DNA from: an uncultured Oscillospiraceae bacterium
GTDB taxonomy: Bacteria; Bacillota; Clostridia; Oscillospirales; Oscillospiraceae
NCBI GenBank assembly: GCA_910588105.1
Contig: CAJUQD010000004.1
Span: 21,125-85,124, forward strand
Length of the DNA stretch: 64,000 nt
Reading direction: 5' to 3'
The translations under genes and the position numbers were made by a program. Position 1 is the first letter of the stretch. Every line of letters begins with the position of its first letter. Below, piece by piece: positions 1 through 7,505 of this stretch. The notes below the pieces were generated by a model that did no database searches, was not told the DNA's origin, and saw only the letters and a program-made list of their open reading frames with translations.

Positions 1-570
1 CTGTTTAACAGCCGGGTGGAGAGCGATTTGGACGTGGAGGGGATGCTGTGGTTCGCCCAGTCGGCGGTGTTCGGCGGGCTCAAGGTGGACGACGTGGAAT
101 TCTGCACCATGCCCCACGGCTACAGCAGCTATTACCAATTCGGGCGGGACTGGGATTTTGTCTACCCGGCCCAGGGTGAGCTGCTCACTGTCATCAACGA
201 GAAGCTCAATCCCTTTGTGGAGCAGGTGACCATCCGCCAGCTGGATCTAATGAGCCCCGTGGGGGACGGTTCCCTGCGCTCGTCCACCGGGCGGTTGGCG
301 GACCCCGGCTTGGGCGAGGTGCCGGTGCGGGAGACCCCGGAGCCGGAGGAGAGCGAGGCGCTGGAGAGTGATCCCCTTGAGAGCGGCGAGCCCGCCGAGA
401 GCGATCCCCTTGAGAGCGGGGATCCGATGCAGAGCGGCCCTGTTGAGAGCGGCCAGCCCGTGGAAAGCGATGCTGTCCCAAAGGAATCAGATCAGACCGG
501 CCAGGCCCAGGACAGCCAGCCCCCGGAGGGAGGCCCGGACGCCGGGGACGGCGCTGCGGACGGGGCTTGA
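1..570 (+). CDS. LCP (LytR-CpsA-Psr) family protein, C-terminal part
   Basis: The reading frame is open from base 1, so the 5' end lies outside the window and about 189 C-terminal residues are visible. The segment up to about residue 85 resembles the end of LCP phosphotransferases, which join wall polymers to peptidoglycan outside the membrane (a hydrophobic N-segment, then a Tyr-rich stretch with YSSYYQFG). The rest is a low-complexity acidic tail of repeated ESDPLESGEP-like units (about residues 115-160), probably a disordered extracellular extension. The catalytic Asp/Arg residues are not in view. rsfS follows 21 bases downstream, an arrangement common in Clostridia. The family call rests on the C-terminus and context, so it is moderate. 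Confidence 0.6.
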   Translation: MFNSRVESDLDVEGMLWFAQSAVFGGLKVDDVEFCTMPHGYSSYYQFGRDWDFVYPAQGELLTVINEKLNPFVEQVTIRQLDLMSPVGDGSLRSSTGRLADPGLGEVPVRETPEPEESEALESDPLESGEPAESDPLESGDPMQSGPVESGQPVESDAVPKESDQTGQAQDSQPPEGGPDAGDGAADGA

Positions 571-591
571 ACGAAAAAAGGAGAAAATGAT

Positions 592-960
592 ATGCTGAGT
601 GAAAAGGAAATGACCGCCATCGCCGTCAAGGCGCTGGACGATAAAAAGGGCAAAGACATCAAGGTGCTGCGCACCGCAGGCCAGACCACCCTGGCGGACT
701 ACTTCATCATTTGCAGCGGCGCTTCTAACACCCAGGTGCGGGCGCTGGCCGATGCGGTGGAGGAGGCGCTGTCCAAGGCGGGAGAAGAGCCCCACCACAT
801 CGAGGGCCACCGGGGCGGCCAGTGGACGCTGATGGACTACTCCAGCGTAGTGGTGCACATCTTCACCGAGGAGGGCCGGGAGTTCTACGGCCTGGAACGG
901 CTGTGGTCGGATGCCCAGGCGGTGGACGTGTCCCAATATCTGACGGCCCAGGCCGAGTGA
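592..960 (+). CDS. rsfS: Ribosomal silencing factor RsfS
   Basis: This is a 122-residue protein of the RsfS/Iojap/DUF143 family. It binds ribosomal protein uL14 and blocks joining of 30S and 50S subunits during starvation. The family core is complete: the segment around LADYFIICSGAS (about residues 34-45), then HIEGHRGGQWTLMDYSSVVVH (split here at about residues 70-90) and the closing FYGLERLW. Length is normal for the family. An AAAGGAG-type ribosome binding site precedes the ATG. It lies between an LCP gene and trpS, only 12 bases before trpS, so the genes are probably cotranscribed. Identification is secure. Confidence 0.95.
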   Translation: MLSEKEMTAIAVKALDDKKGKDIKVLRTAGQTTLADYFIICSGASNTQVRALADAVEEALSKAGEEPHHIEGHRGGQWTLMDYSSVVVHIFTEEGREFYGLERLWSDAQAVDVSQYLTAQAE

Positions 961-972
961 GGACGTAAGACA

Positions 973-1983
973 ATGGAAAACGAGACGAAAAAGGTGATGA
1001 TCTCCGGCATCCAGCCCAGCGGGGAGCTCCATCTGGGCAACTACCTGGGCCCCCTGCGCCACTGGCCGGAGATGATCGACGAGTTCGACTGCTATTTCTT
1101 CCTGGCGGATCTGCACACCATCACCGTCCGCCAGGACCCCGCCGAACTGAGAAAGCGCACCCTGACCCTCATCGCCCAGTACATCGCCTGCGGGCTGGAC
1201 CCGGAAAAGTGCGTGCTGTTCATCCAGTCCCACGTCCCCGCCCACAGCCAGCTGGGCTGGGTGCTTAACTGCTACACCATGTTCGGCGAGCTGTCCCGAA
1301 TGACCCAGTTCAAGGACAAGTCCGCCCGGAACGCCGACAACATCAACGCGGGGCTGTTCACCTACCCGGTGCTGATGGCGGCGGACATCCTGCTCTACCA
1401 GCCCGACTTCGTCCCCGTGGGGGAGGACCAGAAGCAGCACGTGGAGATCTGCCGGGACATCGCGGGCCGCTTCAACGGCATATACGGCGATGTGCTCAAG
1501 GCGCCCCAGCCCTACATCGCCAAGGTGGGGGCCAGGATCATGAGCCTGTCCACTCCGAACAGCAAGATGTCCAAATCCCAGCCCGAGGGCTGCGTGTTCC
1601 TCATGGAGAAGCCGGAAGACATCGCCCGGAAGTTCAAGCGGGCGGTCACCGACAGCGACACCGAGCGCTGCGTGCGCTGGGATCTGGAGCACAAGCCTGG
1701 CGTGTCCAACCTGATGCAGATCTACGCCTCCGCCACCGGCAAGAGTTACGAGGAGATCGAGCGGGAGTTCGACGGCAAGGGCTACGGCGCGTTTAAGCCC
1801 GCTGTGGGCGAGGCCGTGGTGGAGGTGCTGCGCCCCATCCGGGAGGAGACCGGGCGGCTGCTGGCCGACAAGGCGTATCTGGAGGGGGTTTACCGGGCCG
1901 GGGCGGAAAAGGCGGAGTATATCGCCAACAAGACCCTGCGCAAGGTGTACAAGAAGGTGGGCTTCCTCCCCCCGGCGAAATAG
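973..1983 (+). CDS. trpS: Tryptophanyl-tRNA synthetase
   Basis: This 336-residue class I synthetase charges tRNA-Trp in the cytoplasm. The N-terminus has the HIGH-like signature in SGIQPSGELHLGNYLG (about residues 11-26), and KMSKSQPEG (about residues 197-205) is the intact second ATP-binding signature. Length fits the bacterial TrpRS family (about 330-340). The gene follows rsfS closely. I see no T-box in the 12-base gap, so any regulation would act upstream of the operon. A short dyad (CGTTTC-gcga-GAAACG, 1990-2005) lies just after the stop but has no T run, so it is probably not a terminator. Confidence 0.96.
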   Translation: MENETKKVMISGIQPSGELHLGNYLGPLRHWPEMIDEFDCYFFLADLHTITVRQDPAELRKRTLTLIAQYIACGLDPEKCVLFIQSHVPAHSQLGWVLNCYTMFGELSRMTQFKDKSARNADNINAGLFTYPVLMAADILLYQPDFVPVGEDQKQHVEICRDIAGRFNGIYGDVLKAPQPYIAKVGARIMSLSTPNSKMSKSQPEGCVFLMEKPEDIARKFKRAVTDSDTERCVRWDLEHKPGVSNLMQIYASATGKSYEEIEREFDGKGYGAFKPAVGEAVVEVLRPIREETGRLLADKAYLEGVYRAGAEKAEYIANKTLRKVYKKVGFLPPAK

Positions 1984-2076
1984 AACGGACGTTTCGCGAG
2001 AAACGGCCCGGGCGAGCCAGACAGAGAGAGAGGTGGCGGGCTGGGCCGCGCCGCCCCCAAAAGGAGCGAAATTCTG

Positions 2077-3201
2077 TTGAACTATCTGAGTAAAATCATG
2101 ACAGAGCAGGACGTATGGACCGTGCTGCTGGCGCTGGCGCTGGCGGCTGCGGTGTCCTTTGCCTCCACGCCGCTGGTGAAGGCGCTGTCGGTGAAGGTGG
2201 GGGCGGTGGATGTGCCCAAGGACGGGCGCCGGATGCACGACCATCCCATTCCCCGGATGGGGGGGCTGGCCATCTTCTTCGGATTTGTGGCGGCCATGCT
2301 GCTGATGGTACCGCTGGATACGGAGAGGAAGGGGATGCTGTTGGGCGCGGTGATTATCGTCGTGCTGGGCATCTTCGATGACATCTACGCCCTGCCCGCC
2401 AAGCCGAAATTCCTGGTGCAGATCGCCGCCGCCCTCATTGCTGTGCTGGCGGGCAACCGCATCGAGGTGCTGTCCAATCCCAACATATTCAGCCCCAACC
2501 CCTATTGGGAGCTGGGGGTGCTGTCCATCCCGGTCACGGTGATCTGGATTGTGGCCATCACCAACGCCGTCAACCTTATCGACGGGCTGGACGGGCTGGC
2601 CTGCGGCGTGTCCACCATCAGCGCGGCCACCATGCTGGTCATCGCCCTGCTGGTGAGCGAGCGGGATGTGGCGGTGATGATGGCGGCGCTGGCAGGGGCG
2701 TGCATGGGCTTTCTGCCCTATAACTTCAATCCGGCCAAAATCTTCATGGGGGATACTGGGGCCACCTTTCTGGGCTTCATTATGGCCACCATGTCGGTGG
2801 AGGGGATGTTCAAGCAATACACCATCATCTCCTTCGTGGTCCCCTTCCTGATGCTGGGGCTGCCCATTTTCGACGTGTGCTTTGCCGTGGTGCGCCGGGT
2901 GTCCCACGGGCAGAGCCCCATGAAGCCGGACCGGGGACATGTCCACCACCGGCTCATCGACATGGGCTTTTCCCAGAAGCAGGCGGTGGGGGTGCTGTAC
3001 GTCATCTCCGCCATCCTGGGGCTGTCCGCAGTGGTGCTCACCGCCGGGGGCGCGGAAAAGGCCATGATCTTCCTGCTGGCCATGGCCGCGGCGGCGGTGA
3101 TTGCTTGGAAGGTGTTCCTGACGGGGCCCGGCCACGACAGGCCAGCGGAACCGGAGCCGCCGGCCCAGACAGAAGAGAAAGGGGAGGACGAGGATGGATA
3201 A
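2077..3201 (+). CDS. tagO: Undecaprenyl-phosphate GlcNAc-1-phosphate transferase (TagO/WecA type)
   Basis: This is a 374-residue polytopic membrane protein of the MraY/WecA/TagO family. It transfers a sugar-1-phosphate to undecaprenyl phosphate, the first step in teichoic acid or secondary wall polymer synthesis. Family motifs are present: DVPKDGRRMH (about 45-54), PRMGGLAIF (about 59-67), NAVNLIDGLDGLA (about 163-175), MGDTGATFLG (about 225) and HVHHRLIDMG (about 290). The HVHHR motif separates the WecA/TagO branch from MraY. TTG is taken as start because AAGGAGCG lies at normal spacing and no better ATG precedes the first helix. It overlaps mnaA by 8 bases, which points to translational coupling. 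Confidence 0.93.
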   Translation: MNYLSKIMTEQDVWTVLLALALAAAVSFASTPLVKALSVKVGAVDVPKDGRRMHDHPIPRMGGLAIFFGFVAAMLLMVPLDTERKGMLLGAVIIVVLGIFDDIYALPAKPKFLVQIAAALIAVLAGNRIEVLSNPNIFSPNPYWELGVLSIPVTVIWIVAITNAVNLIDGLDGLACGVSTISAATMLVIALLVSERDVAVMMAALAGACMGFLPYNFNPAKIFMGDTGATFLGFIMATMSVEGMFKQYTIISFVVPFLMLGLPIFDVCFAVVRRVSHGQSPMKPDRGHVHHRLIDMGFSQKQAVGVLYVISAILGLSAVVLTAGGAEKAMIFLLAMAAAAVIAWKVFLTGPGHDRPAEPEPPAQTEEKGEDEDG

Positions 3202-4342
3202 GCTGAAGGTGATGACCATTTTCGGCACCAGGCCGGAGGCCATCAAAATGGCCCCCCTGGTGAAGGAACTGGAGCGCCGGGAGGAGATTGAGAGCCTTTG
3301 CTGCGTCACCGCCCAGCACCGGCAGATGCTGGACTCGGTGCTGGACATATTCGGCATCGTTCCCCAGTTCGACCTGGACATTATGGAGCCTAGCCAGACC
3401 CTGTCCACCATCACCACCAAGTGCCTGCTGGGGCTGGAAAAGGTGTTCCAGGAGGTGCGGCCCGACCTGGTGCTGGTCCATGGGGACACCTCCACCACCT
3501 TCGCCGGGGCGCTGGCGGCGTATTATCAGAAAATCGCGGTGGGCCACGTAGAGGCGGGGCTGCGCACCTGGGATCGCTATTCACCCTTCCCGGAGGAGAT
3601 GAACCGCTCCATGGTGGGGCGGCTGGCCCAGCTCCACTTCTGCCCCACGGCGGCCAACCGCCGCAATTTGGAGGCGGAGGGGGTCAGGGATGGGCTGTTT
3701 GTCACCGGCAATACGGTGATCGACGCCCTCCAGACCACGGTGCTGAAGGAGTTCCGCTTCGCCGAGGATGTGCTGAACCGCCTGGATTACGGGGGCAAAA
3801 AGGTGATTCTGGTCACCTGCCACCGCCGGGAGAACTATGGGAAGCCCATGGAGGACATCATGGCCGCCCTGGCCCATATCGCCCAGACCCACCCCGAGGC
3901 TGAGCTGGTCTACCCGGTTCATCTGAGCCCGGCGGTACAGGAGTGTGCCCACCGCTATCTGGACGGCATCGAGAATGTACACCTCATCGTGCCGCTGGAC
4001 GTGGAGGAGATGCACAACCTGATGGCCCGCAGCTATCTGGTGATGACCGACTCCGGCGGCCTACAGGAGGAGGCCCCCGCCCTGGGCAAGCCGGTGCTTG
4101 TCCTCAGAAAAGAGACCGAACGCCCCGAGGCTGTCCAGGCCGGGACGGTGAAGCTGGCGGGGGTAGATTACGACGCCATCGTGTCCATGGCGGACGAGCT
4201 GCTGGACGACTCCGCCGCCTACGCCAAAATGGCCCATGCCGTCAATCCCTATGGGGACGGCAGGGCCTGCCGGCGGATCGTGGACGCGGTTTTGTACCAG
4301 TTCGGCCGGACGGACCGGCCGCCGGAGACATTTCAGGGCTAG
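3194..4342 (+). CDS. mnaA: UDP-N-acetylglucosamine 2-epimerase (non-hydrolysing)
   Basis: This is a 382-residue cytosolic epimerase that interconverts UDP-GlcNAc and UDP-ManNAc, supplying ManNAc for wall polymer linkage units. Family signatures are FGTRPEAIKMAP (about 10-21), HGDTSTTFAG (about 96-105), GHVEAGLRT (about 117) and the C-terminal TDSGGLQEEAP with RKETERPE. Length matches the family. The start overlaps the tagO stop, so the pair feeds one pathway: MnaA makes the substrate for the step after TagO. The product would suit a ManNAc-containing polymer such as the one CsaB (30367-31515) modifies. No terminator is evident after the stop; a dispersed repeat follows. Confidence 0.95.
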   Translation: MDKLKVMTIFGTRPEAIKMAPLVKELERREEIESLCCVTAQHRQMLDSVLDIFGIVPQFDLDIMEPSQTLSTITTKCLLGLEKVFQEVRPDLVLVHGDTSTTFAGALAAYYQKIAVGHVEAGLRTWDRYSPFPEEMNRSMVGRLAQLHFCPTAANRRNLEAEGVRDGLFVTGNTVIDALQTTVLKEFRFAEDVLNRLDYGGKKVILVTCHRRENYGKPMEDIMAALAHIAQTHPEAELVYPVHLSPAVQECAHRYLDGIENVHLIVPLDVEEMHNLMARSYLVMTDSGGLQEEAPALGKPVLVLRKETERPEAVQAGTVKLAGVDYDAIVSMADELLDDSAAYAKMAHAVNPYGDGRACRRIVDAVLYQFGRTDRPPETFQG

Positions 4343-4502
4343 GGATTGTTTGAAACTTGTCAACATGTCCAAGCGGCGGGTCTTTTTCCGCGATACGGCG
4401 TTGGCTTGACTTGAAATACACAAAGTATTTCTGCGCCAAACGGCCTTGTCCGGGGAAAAATACCTTGCCGCTGGGCGCACGGCCAATTTTCAAATAGCGC
4501 CT
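4343..4502 (-). repeat. Dispersed intergenic repeat, copy A
   Basis: On the minus strand this non-coding interval aligns over its length with 14674-14830, sharing blocks such as CCAGCGGCA, CCGGACAAG, CCGCCG and a TTCAAACAA-like 3' end. Its 3' half also resembles the minus strand of 13871-14000 (shared GACCCGCC and CCAACG). Identity is partial, about two thirds by eye. It has no significant reading frame. Confidence 0.6.
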
Positions 4503-4530
4503 GGGGCTTGCCCGGAAGGGGGGATAAAAG

Positions 4531-5280
4531 GTGGGGGATAAGAAGAGGACGGTGCTGGCGGCGGTCATCATCTCGGTGGTGCTGGCCGCCGTGCTGTACA
4601 GCTTTTTCCTCAACCTGTTCGCCCCTACCCCGGAGCTGGTGCTGGCCGACCCGGATGCCGCCCGGAGCGAAGAACCCGGCGGGGAACAGTCCGGCCAGGC
4701 CGGCGGGGTGCCGGTGGAGGTCACACCTCAGACCGTGCAGGCCCTGGTGGCCTACCTGAACCGATACGTGAGCTACCGCCGGACGGTGACGGCGGAATAC
4801 TTCTTCCGCGGCCAGCCGGCGGGGACGGTGAGCGGCCAGGTGTGGGTGGACGGAGGCTGGCTGCGTACCTCCCTCACGCTGAGCACCGGGGTGGTGGAAC
4901 ACTCCGTCGTGGGGGACGGGACGCTGTGGCTGTGGCAGGACCAGGGGCAGGCGGTGTACTCCGGCCCGGCGGGGGATCGGGCCGCCGATCTGAGTCAGCG
5001 CCTGCCCACCTATGAGGATGTGCTTCTGCTGGACCAGGGCGATATCACTGCCGCCGGCTACGAGGAGCGGGAGGACCAGCCCTGCGTATACGTGGAGGCC
5101 AGGACGGAGCTGGGCTACACCGAGCGCTATTGGATTTCGGTGGACAGCGGCCTTCTGGTGGCGGCAGAGACGGAAAAGGACGGCCAAGTGGTATACGCCA
5201 TGGCCGCCCGGGACGTGGTCAGTCCGCTGGACGAGACCCAGGGTATTTTTGTGCTGCCCGACGGGACGGTGCTGCACTGA
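4531..5280 (+). CDS. Membrane-anchored protein of unknown function (LolA/RseB-like beta fold suspected)
   Basis: This 249-residue protein has a positively charged start and one hydrophobic segment (about residues 7-27). A short linker follows, then an extracytoplasmic region of alternating polar and hydrophobic strands from about residue 62. That pattern (VSYRRTVTAEYFF, GQVWVDGGWLRTSL, GTLWLWQDQGQAVYSG) recalls the LolA/LolB/RseB superfamily, which binds lipids or acts as a sensor, but I recognise no diagnostic motif. GTG at 4531 is chosen because AAGGGGGG sits just upstream and the signal segment then begins at once. It follows mnaA after a repeat-containing gap of 188 bases, so it may be a separate unit. 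Function unknown. Confidence 0.7.
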   Translation: MGDKKRTVLAAVIISVVLAAVLYSFFLNLFAPTPELVLADPDAARSEEPGGEQSGQAGGVPVEVTPQTVQALVAYLNRYVSYRRTVTAEYFFRGQPAGTVSGQVWVDGGWLRTSLTLSTGVVEHSVVGDGTLWLWQDQGQAVYSGPAGDRAADLSQRLPTYEDVLLLDQGDITAAGYEEREDQPCVYVEARTELGYTERYWISVDSGLLVAAETEKDGQVVYAMAARDVVSPLDETQGIFVLPDGTVLH

Positions 5281-5291
5281 GGGGGATCACG

Positions 5292-5485
5292 CTGCGCTCG
5301 TCCTCGCTCCAGTCCAGCCGGGGCCTGCCAGCCTACGTTTGCGCTTCAGCGTTGTCACGCTCGCGTTGGGCCGGCTTGACGGCCCGGCTTCCCTCCGACT
5401 CGGACTGGTCTCCGGCCCGCTGGCGCGGGCCTGCGCTCGTCCTCGCTCCGGTCCAGCCGGGCCTGCCGGCCTACGCTTGCGCTTC
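5292..5485. repeat. Two near-identical GC-rich direct repeats (about 55 bp)
   Basis: Copy 1 is 5292-5347 and copy 2 is 5431-5485. Each starts with CTGCGCTCGTCCTCGCTCC and ends with TTGCGCTTC, and they differ at only a few positions. The copies are 139 bases apart. Copy 2 runs into the last codons of the minus-strand gene ending at 5471. Confidence 0.8.
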
Positions 5486-5860
5486 TTCGTCACCCAGTCC
5501 CAGCAGCAGCAAAAGCCCCAGGGTGATGACCAGCTCCAGGTTGTCCCCGTCCTCCAGGTAGAGGAACAGGATGATGAGTACCAGAAGAATGTCCCCGGTG
5601 TCGAAACGCTCCAGGGAGAAGTGCTTCTTCACCCCGTCCAGCAGCTGGCCCAGTCCGCCGGTCACCTCTTTCAGCAGGTCGTTTTTGGAGCGGAAGGGCT
5701 CCGGGGGGCGGTTCCAGCCGCCGGGGGCGGGCTGGTTGGGCCTGGGCTGGCCGGGGTGGGGGCGCTGGGGCTGGCGGGGCTGGGCACCCGCGCCCTGCTG
5801 GGGCTCTGAATCCATCTGGGCAAAGCCGCCACCCAAATCGTCCAAATAGCGGTTATACAT
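5471..5860 (-). CDS. Conserved hypothetical protein with C-terminal hydrophobic hairpin
   Basis: This is a 129-residue protein. A Pro/Gln/Arg-rich, probably disordered region (about 20-55) is followed by an amphipathic helix, then two hydrophobic stretches, GDILLVLIILFLYLE and ELVITLGLLLLLGL (about 88-122), and an acidic end. I know this arrangement from unnamed proteins in clostridial genomes but cannot give a function. It is the last gene of a three-gene minus-strand operon (6614 to 5471) and its start overlaps the upstream gene by 8 bases. The stop codon lies inside a GC-rich direct repeat, so the last residues may be a recent change. Confidence 0.65.
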   Translation of the reverse strand: MYNRYLDDLGGGFAQMDSEPQQGAGAQPRQPQRPHPGQPRPNQPAPGGWNRPPEPFRSKNDLLKEVTGGLGQLLDGVKKHFSLERFDTGDILLVLIILFLYLEDGDNLELVITLGLLLLLGLGDEEAQA

Positions 5861-6320
5861 GGCCGTCCTCCTTGCGGGCGCGCAGCAGTTCCAGCCCAGA
5901 GCGGATCAGCCGGGACAGCTTGGCGATCTGGATCGCCTTGTCCAGCTTGGCGTACCGCTCCTCCCGCACATAGGGGCGCAGGGCGGTCAGCAGGGCGGTG
6001 CGCCTGTCGTCGCCGTCGTCGGTGAACTGGCCGATGAGGCCGGCAGCAGCGGACAGTGTTCCGCTGTCCAAGCCCCCCAGCGCGCCCAGCAGTCCCCCCA
6101 ACCCCGCACCCCCGCCGCCGGGGGAGGCAGGAGATGGGAGGGCCGGGGGTGTTTCGCCGCTTTCAGCCTGCGTGTCCTGGGCCGGGGGCTGGGATTGGCC
6201 CTGTTCCTGGGTTGCCTGCCCGGAGCCGCCCAGGTTCAGCGACTGTGCCAGGGACATGATTTGGGCCATAGCCTGGGGATTGCCCAGGATATTTTCCAGC
6301 TTTTCCTCCAGTTCGCCCAT
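5853..6320 (-). CDS. Conserved hypothetical protein, middle gene of three-gene operon
   Basis: This 155-residue protein has an N-terminal helical segment (ELEEKLENILGNPQAMAQIM), a Gln/Pro/Gly-rich linker of about 50 residues, and a C-terminal basic helical domain containing LLTALRPYVREERYAKLDKA (about 112-131). The Arg/Lys-rich helix after a flexible linker resembles unnamed clostridial proteins; no enzyme motif is visible. ATG at 6320 gives the first conserved helix. It overlaps the next gene by 8 bases and starts 33 bases after the preceding one, so the three are almost certainly cotranscribed and probably act together. Confidence 0.7.
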   Translation of the reverse strand: MGELEEKLENILGNPQAMAQIMSLAQSLNLGGSGQATQEQGQSQPPAQDTQAESGETPPALPSPASPGGGGAGLGGLLGALGGLDSGTLSAAAGLIGQFTDDGDDRRTALLTALRPYVREERYAKLDKAIQIAKLSRLIRSGLELLRARKEDGHV

Positions 6321-6353
6321 GGCTTTTCCCTCCCCCCGGCCTCCTTGGCGCGG

Positions 6354-6614
6354 TTATTTCAGGCTTTCCTTCATTTTTTGGATGAGCTTTGCCCCTTCCG
6401 GGTCGTTCATCAGCTGCCGGATGGCCCCGGTCAGCTGGGCGGCGTCCCCCTGGGCGGCCCGCTGGGCGGCGCCCTCCAGGTCTTCGGTGCTCCGGCTGAG
6501 CAGGTCAAAAATCCGCCGGGTCTCCGGCGCATCCCGGAGCTTTTCCAGCTTGCCCGGATCCTTCATGAGGCCGGCGGCTTCCTTCCCCTTGAGCAGTTCG
6601 TCAAAATTCGGCAT
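6354..6614 (-). CDS. Small conserved hypothetical protein, first gene of operon
   Basis: This is an 86-residue, all-helical, soluble-looking protein rich in Lys, Glu and Asp with no signal peptide or membrane segment. The C-terminus (LMNDPEGAKLIQKMKESLK) resembles the end of other small clostridial proteins that also contain a DPEG-type turn, which suggests a conserved protein-interaction module. It is first in the 6614-5471 operon and is divergent from the phosphodiesterase gene starting about 50 bases away, so the promoters must be close together. Function not recognised. Confidence 0.65.
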   Translation of the reverse strand: MPNFDELLKGKEAAGLMKDPGKLEKLRDAPETRRIFDLLSRSTEDLEGAAQRAAQGDAAQLTGAIRQLMNDPEGAKLIQKMKESLK

Positions 6615-6661
6615 AGGTAATCCCTCCGTTCATGTTCAGTATATGTGCGTTGGGAGGAATG

Positions 6662-7129
6662 GTGACCAATATGAAGATTTTAGTGTTTTCAGATTCCCAT
6701 GGCCGCTTGGGCCACATGATGGACGCCATGGAGCGGGAGCGGCCCAGGCGGGTATTTTTCCTGGGGGATTGCTACCGGGATGGGGAGGCCCTGCGGAACG
6801 CCTATCCCGACGTGCCCATGGAGCTGGTGCGGGGCAACTGCGACTGGGACCAGGCCCCGGACGAGCTGCTGGTGGAGGCGGGGGGCGTGCGGTTCCTGCT
6901 CACCCACGGCCACCGCTATTATGTAAAGAGCGGGCCGGACCACCTGGCCCGGTCCGCCAGGGCCAAGGGGGCGGACGTGGTGTGCTTCGGCCACACCCAC
7001 GATGCGCTGAACATGCCGAACTGCGGGGTTTGGATGCTCAATCCGGGCACCGCAGGGGGAATCCACGCCCGGGCGGGCTACGGGGTGATTGAGGTGGAGA
7101 ACGGGAAATTCCGCACGGAGCTGAGATAA
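6662..7129 (+). CDS. YfcE/MJ0936-family metallophosphodiesterase
   Basis: This is a calcineurin-like phosphoesterase of about 155 residues that hydrolyses small phosphodiesters using a two-metal centre. All motifs are present: FSDSHG (metal ligands D and H), GDCYRDG, GNCDWD in the GNCD position, LTHGHRYYV and CFGHTHDA. Two starts fit: GTG at 6662, 4 bases after GGAGG, and ATG at 6671, 13 bases after it, which gives the usual family start MKILVFSDSHG. I report the GTG because of spacing. It stands alone between divergent and convergent genes and ends at a strong bidirectional terminator. Physiological substrate unknown. Confidence 0.88.
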   Translation: MTNMKILVFSDSHGRLGHMMDAMERERPRRVFFLGDCYRDGEALRNAYPDVPMELVRGNCDWDQAPDELLVEAGGVRFLLTHGHRYYVKSGPDHLARSARAKGADVVCFGHTHDALNMPNCGVWMLNPGTAGGIHARAGYGVIEVENGKFRTELR

Positions 7130-7163
7130 AAAATTCCCGGCGCGTCGAGCGCCGGGAATTTTT
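7129..7163. terminator. Bidirectional intrinsic terminator
   Basis: AAAAATTCCCGGCGC (7129-7143), loop GTCGA, then the exact complement ending in TTTTT (7149-7163). The A/T runs on both sides let it serve the phosphodiesterase gene and the convergent DUF378 gene. Confidence 0.9.
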
Positions 7164-7167
7164 CCCG

Positions 7168-7386
7168 TTATGCGTGGGAGTGCCGGGCCCGGTTGTCCTC
7201 CGGCCGGAAGAGCAGGGTGAGGCACCACAGGGCCGCCAGCCCCACCACCGCATAGATGATCCGGGCCAGCCAGGTGCCGGAACCGCCGGAGATGAAGGCC
7301 ACCAGGTCGAAATTGAACAGCCCGATACATCCCCAGTTCAGCCCGCCGATAATGGCCAGGGCCAGGGCGATCTTATCCAGGAACAT
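7168..7386 (-). CDS. DUF378 family small membrane protein
   Basis: This 72-residue protein matches the DUF378 pattern: two transmembrane helices, with the hallmark GGLNWGCIGLFNFDLVA (about 14-30) in the first and a second helix (about 43-60), then a polar tail ending in HSHA. Members are found across bacteria and have no assigned biochemical role. An AAAGGAGG site precedes the ATG. It is monocistronic, convergent with the phosphodiesterase gene and separated from the DUF3048 gene by about 120 bases in which I see nothing else. Confidence 0.88.
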   Translation of the reverse strand: MFLDKIALALAIIGGLNWGCIGLFNFDLVAFISGGSGTWLARIIYAVVGLAALWCLTLLFRPEDNRARHSHA

Positions 7387-7505
7387 GGTACAAACCTCCT
7401 TTTGCGGGAAACGGACCGCGGCCCGCCCGCTGAAATGGTCACGGAGGTAGTTTGCGCCGCGCCCACGGCGCTATGCTGGAAATTTTTTTGTCAAAATTGG
7501 CGGAT

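Noticed and set aside
364..476. Possible CRISPR or tandem repeat at the LCP tail
   Set aside because: The units encode in-frame ESDPLESG-like residues of unequal length. It is a low-complexity coding tail, not an array.
487..3498. 1003-residue minus-strand reading frame opposite rsfS-trpS-tagO-mnaA
   Set aside because: His/Gly/Arg/Gln-rich shadow of four secure plus-strand genes. High GC makes the antisense strand poor in stops.
5012..5809. 265-residue plus-strand frame over the 4531 gene end and the repeats
   Set aside because: It switches from one shadow to another and is rich in Arg/Pro/Leu, typical of spurious frames in GC-rich repeats.
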